Below, in pieces: positions 10,701 to 20,468 of a DNA stretch of 64,000 nt. Location of the stretch: contig MU401526.1 in NCBI GenBank assembly GCA_022579005.1, positions 62,001-126,000 of the forward strand, in the 5' to 3' direction. How positions within the stretch are numbered: position 1 is the first letter of the stretch; each line of letters opens with the position of its first letter. Made by a program: the position numbers and the translations under genes. The notes beneath the pieces were generated by a model that was not told the origin of the DNA, did not search any database, and was given only the letters and a program-made list of their open reading frames with translations. The DNA comes from Poronia punctata (taxonomy: Eukaryota > Ascomycota > Sordariomycetes > Xylariales > Xylariaceae).

Positions 10701-11687
10701 GTGGAACCTGATTCAGCTTGAGGGGATACGGTCCTAGCGAGCTCAGTTGTTATAATCGTTTGCTTGTACAAGGCACAGTTGCTAACTTTTGATTCACTAT
10801 AGCAAGAGTTTGAGTCTCACCCGCCGATTCGTAAGTCGTCCGGAACAACCCCATTGCCACCTGTTGGTCCCACAGAGGCTCTGGTAGCTAGTACAGATAC
10901 AAAATGGGAATATTCTCATCATATACGTGGGATCTTTATCGCTAACCATAGACGTCGTAGTATCCACACACACTAAACTTGGACGGCTTGTGAGTTCTTC
11001 CTGATCGATAGGTGTCCCTATTCAAACCACTAACTATCTTTTAGCTATGTTGCCAAGTTCCACAAGATTGGGCCTACACCTGCAAACCTCGTCAAGGACA
11101 AGGTTGATCACACTTCCAAATCGCATGAAGAAGTCATCGACAAGACTCCCCTGGTAGACGATGAGGCCGGGGACGCAAAAGAAGATGATTTCGGTGGCTT
11201 CGATGCGGAAGAAGACGAGGAGTACATCCAGCGCGCCAAGCGAAATGCCATGCGGAAACGTGGTATTGATCCTCATGCTCTTGACAAGCCGAAGGTTCAA
11301 GAGAAGGCGAAGACTGAGAAGACTGAGAAGACTGAGGAGAAGACTGAGGAGAAGACTGAGGAGAAGACTGAGGAGAAGACTGAGGAGAAGACAAAGAAGA
11401 AGACTGAAGAAAAGGCCAAGAAGTCGGCAGAGAAGACGAAGAAGGCTGAAGATAAAGTGGAGAAGACGGAAGAAAAGGCCAAGAAGTCTGACGAGAAGGT
11501 GAAAAAGACGGAAGACAAGGCCAAGGGGAAGAAAGCGACTCAAGAGAATGCTCAAACTAAAACAGGGGATAAGTCTGAGGAGGCCCAGGTGAACAAGTCA
11601 CCCAAGACTAAAGTTGCGTCGCCAGCAAGCAATAAGTCGAGCAAAACGAACGGCAGCAAGCCGAAAACGAAGAGAAAGAGCACATAG
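7762..11687 (+). CDS. nop2: 25S rRNA (cytosine-C5)-methyltransferase NOP2
   Basis: I resolve 21 exons: 7762-8548, 8610-8656, 8745-8779, 8885-8905, 8962-9034, 9139-9188, 9268-9275, 9334-9429, 9509-9588, 9644-9707, 9766-9788, 9892-9937, 10016-10019, 10111-10130, 10188-10318, 10421-10463, 10517-10542, 10620-10696, 10803-10830, 10961-10989, 11045-11687. They sum to 2,331 nt and 776 residues in frame. The N-terminal third is a charged nucleolar region with acidic and Lys blocks. The catalytic domain has DMASAPGGKTT (SAM binding), DAPCTGTG with Cys447 and YSTCSVSVEEN with Cys500; paired cysteines define NOP2/NSUN RNA m5C methyltransferases. It acts on 25S rRNA in 60S subunit assembly. The C-terminus is a Lys/Glu repeat tail. 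The density of introns and the 8- and 4-nt exons are unusual. Identity is certain; each splice site is inferred. Confidence 0.93.
11317..11400 (+). repeat. Tandem 12-nt repeat in the NOP2 tail
   Basis: About five near-perfect tandem copies of AAGACTGAGGAG encode repeated Lys-Thr-Glu-Glu units. Looser KTEEKAKKS-like copies continue to about 11535. The repeat lies in the disordered Lys/Glu tail and is in frame, so copy-number change would only lengthen or shorten the tail. The reverse strand gives long Leu/Ser-rich open frames that are shadows. Confidence 0.85.
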
Positions 11688-12254
11688 ATACTGACCTAAT
11701 TAGAGCCATTCGCGGGATTTGACCCGTGGGTTACATGATATGAAACTAGCCATCGTCTCATCCCCTTTGCAATATTATATTATGCGCGTTCAAGACGCAG
11801 GTGAAGCTCCGACGTTGAGGCAACACCCGCTGTCTCTCCGTATGCCCAATGAAGATGATATAGCATGGTCTTGGCGCCACTAAAGGTCATCAAGAGCGCA
11901 GCAGGCCTCCTGAGGCCATCGTCATGAAGCGTATGCTCATCTATATTTTTGTGTAAAATTTGCTGACACCATCACCGAATGCCAAGTTCGCAAGTCTCTT
12001 GTTTATTCAATTTGCCGAGCAAGCTAACAAAGGGGCAGCGCTTACACAATCTTAAAATCGGTTAACGATACACGCTTGCTACTGACTAGCCGCCATGAAG
12101 GAGGCCCTTAATTAGAGTCGTTCAGCCTTACAGGCCCGACGGACCGTTACCTTGAAATACTACTTTGCCGTGAGGTTTGGCGATATTTCATATGGCGTGG
12201 AGTTTTGAGTCTAGCTAGCAAACGATCTGATATATCACATGACTTCAAGTCTTA
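11688..12254. other. Intergenic region, NOP2 3' flank
   Basis: About 570 bp between the NOP2 stop and tRNA-Gly. It holds the NOP2 3' untranslated region; I see no coding signal or repeat. Confidence 0.5.
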
Positions 12255-12325
12255 GCATCAGTGGTTTAGTGGTAAAATCCATCGTTGCCATCGATGGGCC
12301 CCGTGTTCGATTCACGGCTGATGCA
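12255..12325 (+). tRNA. trnG-GCC: tRNA-Gly(GCC)
   Basis: A 71-nt, intronless tRNA. The acceptor stem GCATCAG pairs perfectly with CTGATGC, followed by discriminator A. The anticodon arm is CATCG-TTGCCAT-CGATG with anticodon GCC at 12287-12289. The T arm is CGTG/CACG-type with loop TTCGATT, and the D arm carries TGGTTTAGTGGT as in other eukaryotic glycine tRNAs. Box A and box B promoter sequences are the D-arm and T-arm segments. A T-rich run follows at about 12327-12345 and probably terminates RNA polymerase III. Confidence 0.96.
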
Positions 12326-13257
12326 TCTCTTTTTCTTTCTTTTTGCTCTTGTTCCACAAAGTTGGCTATACGTAGGTATGTAGATAGCTATCGACTATAG
12401 GGGGTAGACATAAAGGGAAATGAAAAGATGAGTGGGTGTTGTTAACGACATTTGTTTTTGCTACTAATTATACAAGTGTTCGTTTAGAGCTGAAGTTGGA
12501 CCTTGCCTTATATTAGCGAGTTTGTTTGTCCAACCTACCTACTCAGCTCAAGAGCAAGCGCGCCATGACGTTGTACTTGACAAGGTATAACTATCCCGGA
12601 TCAAGCTCATTCGGCCGAGATAGCTCTCTACAGCTTCTAGCTTTGGGATCCAAATACAACTTAGTAACAAGGTAATTATGTAACAAGTTTTGTTTGCAAT
12701 GGAAGTGCTAAATGCCTTGTTTTAATTGCTATACAATTGTAAGATTATCTAGGTACTTATGTAAGAGGTAGTTAAACTAGTAGGTTATTTATAGACACCT
12801 CGTGCAGAATCTTCCTTGTACGTAAGCAGACTAAATTGGGAGGCGCAAGGAAGCCACGATCCTGTTTGCGGGTAGTGGATTTTTGATAGGCATGGTATTG
12901 GAGTCATTTGGAGTAGGTACGCGTAGATATCGGCTGCATTGTGGACTTGTACTTGGCCTTAATTCCCAAGGTTAGGGCCTTTACTGACCTTGCCCATTCA
13001 TTCAAGATTTGTATTCTATTCATAGCACAGACCGCTCATACTACAAAACATCTTGTCAATAGCTAGGGTATCTAGACTAACCTAGAGGTTGGCAATGGCT
13101 CCAAGCGTCGCTCTAATAGGCCCGCCTCGCCTTATTGAAAGATCGGCAACAATGTGAACAAACCAGATTTCCAAACCATAAGAACCCAGCTTGAAACCTT
13201 GTTTTCTTCCCCCTTCCTTCCTCTGTCTATCTGTCTCGTATACATACCTAAAACACC
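12326..13257. other. Intergenic region upstream of the TAP-like hydrolase
   Basis: About 930 bp, AT-rich with many TAGGTA/TACCTA-like short words. The Pol III terminator of tRNA-Gly is at its left end, and the leader of the hydrolase gene (pyrimidine-rich, 13200-13250) is at its right end. No gene seen. Confidence 0.5.
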
Positions 13258-14781
13258 ATGGCGCCGATAACGAACATCATCGCCACGAGCATCGTCGCTG
13301 CATGCTTGGGAAGCGCAGCACCCTTGTCCAAGCCGTGCCGTGGTGACGCAGTACGCGATTGGGTTAAGCACTCGGGCCAGAGCATAGAATGGGGTCCTTG
13401 TCCCGAAGGTCTCCCCGAAAACCTCGACTGCGCAACATACAACGTGCCGCTGGACTGGAATGCCTCGGGCGGTCACGGCAGTAATCAGACTGTCGAGCTT
13501 GCCATGGCGCGCATCAAGGCTTCAGACAAAGCCAACCGGATCGGATCATTGTTCGTCAACCCCGGCGGTCCAGGCGGTGCAGCGACGCAAATCTTGGCGT
13601 CTATAGCGGGAGGCGACAGGCTGGATCCGGAGATCACGGCCCGGTTCGATGTCATCGGTCTCGATCCGCGTGGTACAGGGTACAGCACGCCTGTACAATG
13701 TGACGTCGACGCCTACAACAAGCGCATCGAGTTCGCGCCCAAGACGCAAAAGGCATACGACGCCCTCGTGCAGTACAACAAGGACTTTAGCGCCACTTGT
13801 TTGGAGCAGACCGGTCCTCTGCTTAATTACGTCGACACCATCAGCGCAGTCAAGGACCACGAGGCCGTCCGCATAGCTTTGGGCGATGAGAAGGCAAATT
13901 TCATCGGCCTTTCCTACGGCACACAGCTATTCAGCCAGTATGCCGAGCTCTATCCCAACAATTTCCGAGCCATGGTTCTCGACGGCAACTTGCAGCACTC
14001 GCAAAGCCCGACAACCAACTTCTACACCGAGTCGAGCTCATACGAAGCAACTCTGAAGCAATTCTTCAAATGGTGCGCCGGAGCCGACGAGTGCCCCTTG
14101 CAAGGCGAGGACATCGAGTCCATCTTCATCAGCGTGCGCGACAAAGCCTTCGACTCGCCTATTCCCGCTCCCTTGTGCGACGACAAAACCTGTCGCTCCG
14201 ACGTCTCGGGAGAAGACCTCCTCTTCACCGTACAGGGACTTTTGATCGGAACCCAGAACTGGCCAGTCCTCGGACAAGCCCTCCTCGACGCAGACAAGGG
14301 CAACGCAACCCTCATCTCGTCCTTCAACAGCTTCGCAGTCGGCGACACATACGCAGACGCCTACCTCTACGCCGGCGCAGCAATCGCATGCCAGGACTGG
14401 CAGACAGAAACGAACAGCCTATCCGACCTCCTCGAACAGCAGCGTCTAGCCGCCACATTCAACCCGCTGACACTCGGCTTCTGCCAATCCTTCCGCATCC
14501 TGACCTCGTGCATCGGATGGCCCGCCCCCGTCACCAACCCGCCCAAGCCCGTCGTCTACAAGGGAGATGTCGAGATCCTGCAGATCAACTCGCTGTACGA
14601 TCCCTCGACGTCGTACACCTGGGCTCTCGGTCTCAAGGACGAGCTCGAGAAGACTGTCCTCGTCACGCGGAATGGTAGCGGGCACACGAGTTATAATAAC
14701 AATGGCGAAGCCACCAAGATTGCGAATGCCTATCTTCTGAACCTGACTCTGCCGGAACCGGGTACCATGACGGATTCTTGA
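13258..14781 (+). CDS. Secreted alpha/beta hydrolase, TAP-like (peptidase family S33 type)
   Basis: A single exon of 507 residues. Residues 1-20 form a signal peptide with a hydrophobic core and a probable cleavage near SAAPL. The hydrolase core has the oxyanion-loop motif NPGGPGG (101-107), LDPRGTGYS (135-143) and the nucleophile elbow GLSYG with Ser219. The C-terminal TAP-like domain supplies the probable Asp448 (SLYDPST) and His476 (GSGHTSY), completing a Ser-Asp-His triad. Several Cys pairs and N-glycosylation sequons (for example NAS, NQT, NAT, NGS, NLT) fit an extracellular protein. Related Streptomyces enzymes remove N-terminal tripeptides, and fungal members are annotated as proteases or hydrolases. 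Exact substrate is unknown; aminopeptidase or esterase activity is inferred from family only. The ATG context ACCATGG is strong. Confidence 0.88.
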   Translation: MAPITNIIATSIVAACLGSAAPLSKPCRGDAVRDWVKHSGQSIEWGPCPEGLPENLDCATYNVPLDWNASGGHGSNQTVELAMARIKASDKANRIGSLFVNPGGPGGAATQILASIAGGDRLDPEITARFDVIGLDPRGTGYSTPVQCDVDAYNKRIEFAPKTQKAYDALVQYNKDFSATCLEQTGPLLNYVDTISAVKDHEAVRIALGDEKANFIGLSYGTQLFSQYAELYPNNFRAMVLDGNLQHSQSPTTNFYTESSSYEATLKQFFKWCAGADECPLQGEDIESIFISVRDKAFDSPIPAPLCDDKTCRSDVSGEDLLFTVQGLLIGTQNWPVLGQALLDADKGNATLISSFNSFAVGDTYADAYLYAGAAIACQDWQTETNSLSDLLEQQRLAATFNPLTLGFCQSFRILTSCIGWPAPVTNPPKPVVYKGDVEILQINSLYDPSTSYTWALGLKDELEKTVLVTRNGSGHTSYNNNGEATKIANAYLLNLTLPEPGTMTDS

Positions 14782-15135
14782 GCAATTATTTCACTGTATT
14801 TTTATACCTAGGGAGGGGTTGGGCGTTTATTAGCGGGCGGTGTTGCTAGGTTACCCATGGCAATAATTCATAATAAAACGGGTTTACATGACTTTTACTA
14901 CAGTGTCCCATTATCTAGCAGAACTTGAACGATGACTTAGGCTTAGAATCACCATGACTTCTCCTTACAGGGATAACTCTTGACACAGTGAGTCTAGCTC
15001 TAGGGCCGAGAATAAGTCACATTTCGAGACGCAGTTCAAAAACAAGGAAAGAGGAGGCCAAACGTTCCATTTCCCCAGCACCAAAATAGGATATTGATGC
15101 ATTAAAACTACCTTGATCTATGCCTGTTTTCTGTT

Positions 15136-15190
<55 letters not shown>

Positions 15191-15360
15191 CGNNNNNNNN
15201 NNCGCAAAGTGGGGGCCAAAGGGCCCCTTTCCCCCCCCAAAATATTCGTTATTCTTTCTATAAAACTACCTTTTTTTCTCTTTTTTTTTTTTTTTGCCCC
15301 CCCCCCCCCCCCCCCCCCCGGTCTCGCCTATAACCAATTTTCCATTCTTCAGATACCCAC
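14782..15360. other. Convergent intergenic gap containing homopolymers and an assembly gap
   Basis: This lies between the stops of the hydrolase (+) and the PAP2 gene (-). It includes 53 consecutive G at 15138-15190, ten N at 15193-15202 and 23 consecutive C at 15297-15319. Apart from 3' untranslated sequence there is no coding signal; open frames through the G and C runs are artefacts. The base order around the N run is unreliable. Confidence 0.8.
15193..15202. other. Assembly gap (10 N)
   Basis: Ten ambiguous bases directly follow the poly-G run. Sequence length here is probably nominal. Confidence 0.99.
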
Positions 15361-16547
15361 TTAGTCGTGTCTTTGTCTTTGTCCCGCATCACCAACCATC
15401 TGTTCGGTAGCCCTCTCCTTTTCCGCAAATCCGGGCCTCGAAACGCCATCTTCTTTTTCTTCTTGAACAAACGGCACACTCCGACTAAGCGGGATATGAT
15501 TAACCCTCCAATTGAACAAACCCGCATAAACCAAGCGATAACCCGCCAAAGCCATGACCGTCCCAATAGTAGCACCAGCAAGAACATCCCACCAACTATG
15601 CGTATTGTCCACAATAAGCGTCCCGACCAATAACACCGCAGCCAGGATAGGCAAGAGGACGACAACCAATCTCCAGAGAGAGGTATGGTAGTTTCCGAAA
15701 ACTTTGAGTTTGGAATTCAGGTACAGGGATAGGTATATGGCGGCCGCAAACGTCGTCGTCGAATGTCCGCTGGGAAAGCTCTGCATGGCGTTTCGCAGAC
15801 TGGCTTGTCTGGGAGTCGTGCATGCGGCCCGGGTATACATGTCTCCGCGATATCCTACGCCTTCGAGACCGGATTTTTTGTTGTGATCGGAAAGTTTTGT
15901 TGGGTCCGGTTGACATACGTCGTAGAAATTCGGTCGGAGACCACCTATTAGACCCTTGACAGTTGCTTGGAAAGCAGACGATAAAACCAGGGCGTGGGCG
16001 AAGCCCAGAAGAGCATTGTTTAGATCCCAGAAATTGCGGATCCGGATTTGTGTGAGGAGGATTATGATGACGGGTGTTGCTATGGCGATTATGGCGATGA
16101 GCCAGTTGCTGATGGTTTGGGGACGGGCCGGATAGGCGTATTGTGGGAGGATGGATGAGCTTCGAGTGCTTGTGGATGGTTTCTTGTCTTCGTCGTCGTC
16201 GTCTATGGGAAAGCTGGGTGTGGCCAAGGGAGGGGCGAAATAATAGACCTTTTTTTTTTTTTTTTTTTTTTTTGTTAGTTCAAAAGTAAAGTCGGTTCAG
16301 GAACTGATCCAACTTTTCAAATATGGGCGGATGACGTAACTGGAAATACGACGGCCCCGATGGCCAGCATGGTCAATATGTCGGGCCATATCAGTTTGAG
16401 CCATTGTCCAAACGTGGGTCGACGCTCGTCGTCATATGGACCTCCTCCTCTAGGGTATCGCGTAGCTCTCGAAGACTTGGTTCTCGGTGCGTCGGCTGAA
16501 GAACCGGGCGATGGCACCTGGTTAGTTTCGACACCGGGTTCCTCCAT
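15361..16547 (-). CDS. PAP2-superfamily lipid phosphate phosphatase
   Basis: Two exons on the minus strand: 16547-16350 and 16248-15361, giving 361 residues. It is a multi-span membrane protein with about six hydrophobic helices (first at about residues 50-66, last near 290-310). Two PAP2 motifs are intact: motif 1 KGLIGGLRP (Lys164, Arg171) and motif 2 PSGH (225-228). Motif 3, normally SRxxxxxHxxxD, keeps His283 and Asp287 but reads TLIVDNTHSWWD, so the Ser-Arg pair is Thr-Leu. Family members dephosphorylate phosphatidate, diacylglycerol pyrophosphate or similar lipids. Loss of the motif-3 Arg may lower activity or mark a subfamily. The intron is odd: on the coding strand its 3' end is a run of 24 A before AG. 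The start is the first ATG of the N-terminal frame; an upstream start is possible. Confidence 0.82.
16250..16273. repeat. Poly-T run (poly-A on the coding strand) in the PAP2 intron
   Basis: Twenty-four consecutive T lie immediately beside the inferred 3' splice site of the PAP2 intron, between a GAACTAAC branch-like site and the AG. Confidence 0.9.
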
Positions 16548-17187
16548 TGATAGGTACCTGTGGTATACACCAGTTTAGACGGCAAAAGGTCGTTATTGAT
16601 AGGAGAAAGGGAACGTGGCAAGAAAGAGTCGGAATAGTTTACAAGTAGCATATGCCCAAATCTATGAGGAGGATATGCTTGGCCTGTTCGACATACGACA
16701 ATCCGTAGGCATATAGGGAGGAGTGGAGTTTTACCTAGAATGATCAAGACGCGGTGCTCAGTGACAAAAGATCATCGCAGAGAGCTCCGTAGCTTCCTTT
16801 GCTCGTGGGAATATTTATAACCAAAGGAAGGCTCATCAGACCCTACATACATTAGCTAACCAGTTCAAGGTGGCAGGTATTTGTAAGCCTCCTCGCACCG
16901 CATCATATGGAATCAAGGTAAGTAAGTAGCTACCCAACGCCCCTTTGAAAAGGGGTCATGATGGACCTCATCGAAACGAGTGCGTCTTGAAAGCTGGATA
17001 GACAGATGCACCTGTCCAAATAAACCGGCGGTCAAGTTCTTGATGTACATCTCTTGATTCCTAGTATCATGAGTCGCCTGCGAATGTCTCTAAAACTGTA
17101 GATTTACATTCGTCCCGCTATCGAACCAATCTTCTCTAGCGCTAGCAAACAAGAACAACAACGCAATCAGACAGACGTTCTACAGAA
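16548..17187. other. Intergenic region between PAP2 start and SelO stop
   Basis: A 640-bp region with the PAP2 promoter and the SelO 3' flank. A 118-residue minus-strand frame crosses the PAP2 start in another frame but has no family features. Nothing else seen. Confidence 0.5.
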
Positions 17188-19221
17188 TCACGAGCTACAG
17201 CTACACTGCATGGCTCGTCCTTGTCTAGGCACGTCGGCAATCCACCTGGTTTCCTCATCCTTATCACCTTCATATGTCTTGCCGTCAAACTCTCGTCCGG
17301 CCCAATTATCCTCAAATGGGTGCAGCGCCATTGTCATTACTCTGCCGAGAACATCTCTGTCATTCTCCTTCTCGACTCGGCGGATGATTTCGTCGAGGAT
17401 CCAACTCCGTGGGATGAAGCTGGGGTTGACTTTCTTCATGGCTTCAGTACGCTGTGCGTCCGCTTCGTCGGAAATGGTGGATCCATCGCCCCAATCCTCG
17501 AGGATGCGCTGCCGCCATCTATCCAGGTAGGCGCCGACGCGCTTGCGACCCTCTTCTTCGCCACCTAGACCTGTGACACCGTCCTGGTAGAAGAATACGG
17601 ATGCCTTGTCTTCACGCGCTTTCTCGGTCTCGAGTTCGGACAGTCTGACAGCACTTAGCCGTCGGAAGAATAAGTTGAAATCCAACTCCAGCAGCTCCAT
17701 GACCTCCAGTAACTCGCTGAACAAGCGGTCAAAGTCACCGTCCTTGTAATTCTTCAGACCTAGACGTGCGCTCATGAGCCGCTTGTACTCGCCCAGGAAT
17801 ACGGCCTTGTATTCCTCGCCCGTCTGGGTGATGAGCTTCTCAGCCCTCGCGATAACGTCCTTGGAGTTGTCTTCTTCGATGCCATCTACAATGAACGTCT
17901 CTGTGTCGACAGTATCACCAGCGCCCATCAGCTCTCCTAAAGCCTCACCTAGACGTACAAGATTCCACCATATGATGCTTGGCTGATTTCGGTAGTTGTA
18001 TCGTAGCATCACATCGTCGTGATTAGGTGTGTACTGGGGGTCAAAGTTATCCATAAACGCAAACGGACCAAAGTCGATGCTTAATCCAAATAATGATGTG
18101 TTGTCCGTGTTCAGCACGCCGTTCATGAATCCGTAAGCCTGCCACTTTGCCACAGTCAGTGCATTGCGACGTACAATCTCCCTGTACAAGCGCGTGAACC
18201 GGTTCTCGGCTGATTCAGGTGGCCCCTCGATTTTCTCCGACGGGACGCCACGCCGAGTGGTGGGACTCTCGGACGGTTTATCTGGGTTTTCCAGGCGAGC
18301 AGGTAGCGCCTCCCAACCACCAAACACATCTTCGGCAATGTATGTAGCCAGTTGGCGAATGAGCTTGCGGTCTCCTCGGGCACGAAGGATGTCGAAGTTT
18401 CCGATACGCAACCAGCTCTGGGCGAAGCGCGCCACGATGGCACCTGGCTCCCTGGTCTCGCGACGCACCTTTTCGTGTGGCAGAAGCGTCAAGCTTAAGG
18501 CACGCGTAGAGGGTATGCCCAGAGCATTCAAGGCTTCACTGACGACGAATTCGCGTATGCTACTTCGCAGTACCGCCTTGCCGTCGGCAAAGCGGCTGTA
18601 TGGAGTCAAACCCGCACCCTTTAGCTGCAGCTCGTACCGCACACCCGTGTCGGGGTTCGTAGTTTCGAATAGTGAAATCGCTCGCCCGTCACCGAGTTGT
18701 CCGGCCCAAGAGCCGAATTGGAACCCGCCGTAGCATTGTGCCCAAGGGTAGCCACCTTTGCCTTTCTCTTCGTTCCAACCTTGTATCTTATTACCTGCCA
18801 CTGTCGCCACAAAATCGGGGTTCTTCTCGTCGCCAGGCTGGATGCCGAGGTCGCGCATAGCTGCTGGGCTCACGGCGAGTAACTCGGGATCTTTGACGGT
18901 TTGTGGACGCACCCAGGTGAAAATGGCATTGCGGACCATGCGCGGGCCGATCTCGTCCCTAGCTGTCTTGTGTGACTCGGCGGGTGTCGGATACAGAGCA
19001 TCGGCCGGGAGTTTTGATGTGAAATTCCATGTTTTTGGTATGTCGTTTATGGATGTGCCGCCAACAGCGCCTTGGGGCGTCGAGGTCGTCATTGTGCGGG
19101 TGTACAGGAGCGCAATACACAGTAGTTGCGCTCCTTGGAGGGGTATGCGTCGGAGGGGTCGGCTATTGCTGTTCAGAAGGGTTCGTGTACTGTTACGGCA
19201 CAGACCGCGATGGAACAGCAT
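17188..19221 (-). CDS. FMP40: SelO/FMP40 family protein AMPylator, mitochondrial
   Basis: Single exon, 677 residues. The first ~45 residues are Arg-, Ser- and Leu-rich without acidic residues, a mitochondrial presequence. The SelO (YdiU, UPF0061) pseudokinase fold shows YGGFQFGSWAGQLGDGRA (164-181), ELQLKGAGLTPYSR (197-210), ADGKAVLRSSIRE (212-224), GIPSTRAL (235-242) and the metal-binding NTDN (371-374) followed by IDFGPFAFMD. SelO proteins bind ATP upside-down and transfer AMP to Ser, Thr or Tyr of targets, including in redox control. The protein ends CSCSS: the third residue from the end, selenocysteine in animal SelO, is Cys. Length and motif order are complete. A second in-frame ATG at residue 44 (MTTST) could give a form lacking the presequence. 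Confidence 0.94.
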   Translation of the reverse strand: MLFHRGLCRNSTRTLLNSNSRPLRRIPLQGAQLLCIALLYTRTMTTSTPQGAVGGTSINDIPKTWNFTSKLPADALYPTPAESHKTARDEIGPRMVRNAIFTWVRPQTVKDPELLAVSPAAMRDLGIQPGDEKNPDFVATVAGNKIQGWNEEKGKGGYPWAQCYGGFQFGSWAGQLGDGRAISLFETTNPDTGVRYELQLKGAGLTPYSRFADGKAVLRSSIREFVVSEALNALGIPSTRALSLTLLPHEKVRRETREPGAIVARFAQSWLRIGNFDILRARGDRKLIRQLATYIAEDVFGGWEALPARLENPDKPSESPTTRRGVPSEKIEGPPESAENRFTRLYREIVRRNALTVAKWQAYGFMNGVLNTDNTSLFGLSIDFGPFAFMDNFDPQYTPNHDDVMLRYNYRNQPSIIWWNLVRLGEALGELMGAGDTVDTETFIVDGIEEDNSKDVIARAEKLITQTGEEYKAVFLGEYKRLMSARLGLKNYKDGDFDRLFSELLEVMELLELDFNLFFRRLSAVRLSELETEKAREDKASVFFYQDGVTGLGGEEEGRKRVGAYLDRWRQRILEDWGDGSTISDEADAQRTEAMKKVNPSFIPRSWILDEIIRRVEKENDRDVLGRVMTMALHPFEDNWAGREFDGKTYEGDKDEETRWIADVPRQGRAMQCSCSS

Positions 19222-20468
19222 AAAGGAATACGTGGATGCAGATGCGGTCGAAAGAAGGGCGATGCGTAGCCAGAAGCCGATTGATTGACTGTAGGGAAAT
19301 AACAGAGAGAGGTATTGGCACTTTAAGTATAATATATAGAGATCGATACGTGGTGAGGGTGGCTGTTTAGAAATATGTAATCAACGGTGACACGGTGGTT
19401 GCCGCAACAGAATATGACGAGAAATGTCGTCAGAGCTTCCCAACTTCAGTGGTAGTTGCTTCCTATTCCACGCTGTAGCACCTGCTATCGTAATTACCCA
19501 AGTAAACTGTGGCGATCCTTGGCGTTTCCCAGAAACCGTTGAACCCCTGGGGGCTCGCCGGGGAATTTGCCCCGTTGCCTTACACCGAGAGGAGCATTCT
19601 TTCCGATCCCCGAAACTTCGCCTCCTTCGATGCAAAGTCTTTATTCTATTCCATCTCGCGGGATTACCTAGTCTAGTGTTGTAGTTTCTGTGGCTATTCT
19701 TTCTTCCCTTTTCTGATATCCCCACTATCACCGAAATCTGTTGAGTGGCAAACTCTACACGTATATGTACCTAGGTATTCTACGTGTAGAAAGATGAGAC
19801 ATAACCGATCGACGGCCAAACAAACACCCGAAGCCTGTAGAAGAAACCCCCGTTAGATAATATTTGCAAAGGCTCTCGCCAGCCCGGCATCGGCGACGGG
19901 AAGGCGGAAGTTCTCTACAACAAAAGGCAGGGCCTAATCTACACAGTAGGTAGCAGCTTTCAGCTTTTAGAGATATGAAGCTAGAGGATATGTACTTGTA
20001 ATCATGGTGTTTATTCGACTGCAGACTCGGTTATGCACGTGGTACCAAGGATACCTTCAAGTTTTCTATCGGTGGCCTATCTACACCTCGAGAACTTGTT
20101 GGCAGCTCTGTGTCTGTACCTGCCCACTCGGATTCACACTCGGGTTTCGTAGCTCGAAGCTCTTCTAGATAATACCCACTTTCAGACCGCGGGTAAAGGT
20201 GGGGTTGGAAGAATGCCGTCATTGCGACCGTCCATCAAGCAATGAGGTTTCTCGAGTCGTTGATATAAGTCTAGGAGCGCTGGCTCAACACCTTAAACAT
20301 CCTGGTGATATACTATAGACTAAATAGACTTCTCAGATTCTGTTGTTCAAACCGCGTGTCGACTTTTATAAACAGCATCCCATATATCCTGCTAAGGGAC
20401 TCCTAGAATTTCATACAACACCCCCGCTCTAGATCAGGACCAGACATACACGAATACACGAATACACG
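19222..20468. promoter_or_regulatory. Divergent region between SelO and the aldo-keto reductase
   Basis: About 1.25 kb separating two divergent starts, so it holds both promoters. AT-rich stretches at 19320-19345 and 20255-20275 are possible core promoters. A tandem ACGAATAC occurs just before the reductase ATG at 20450-20467. Minus-strand frames here are Arg-rich and domainless. Confidence 0.45.

Noticed and set aside
11034..11555. Long minus-strand open frame rich in Leu and Ser opposite the NOP2 tail
   Set aside because: It is the reverse reading of the KTEE repeat. Low-complexity content follows from GAG/AAG codons on the other strand.
15113..15364. Open frame with poly-Gly and poly-Pro across the N gap
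   Set aside because: Produced by G and C homopolymers and the assembly gap.
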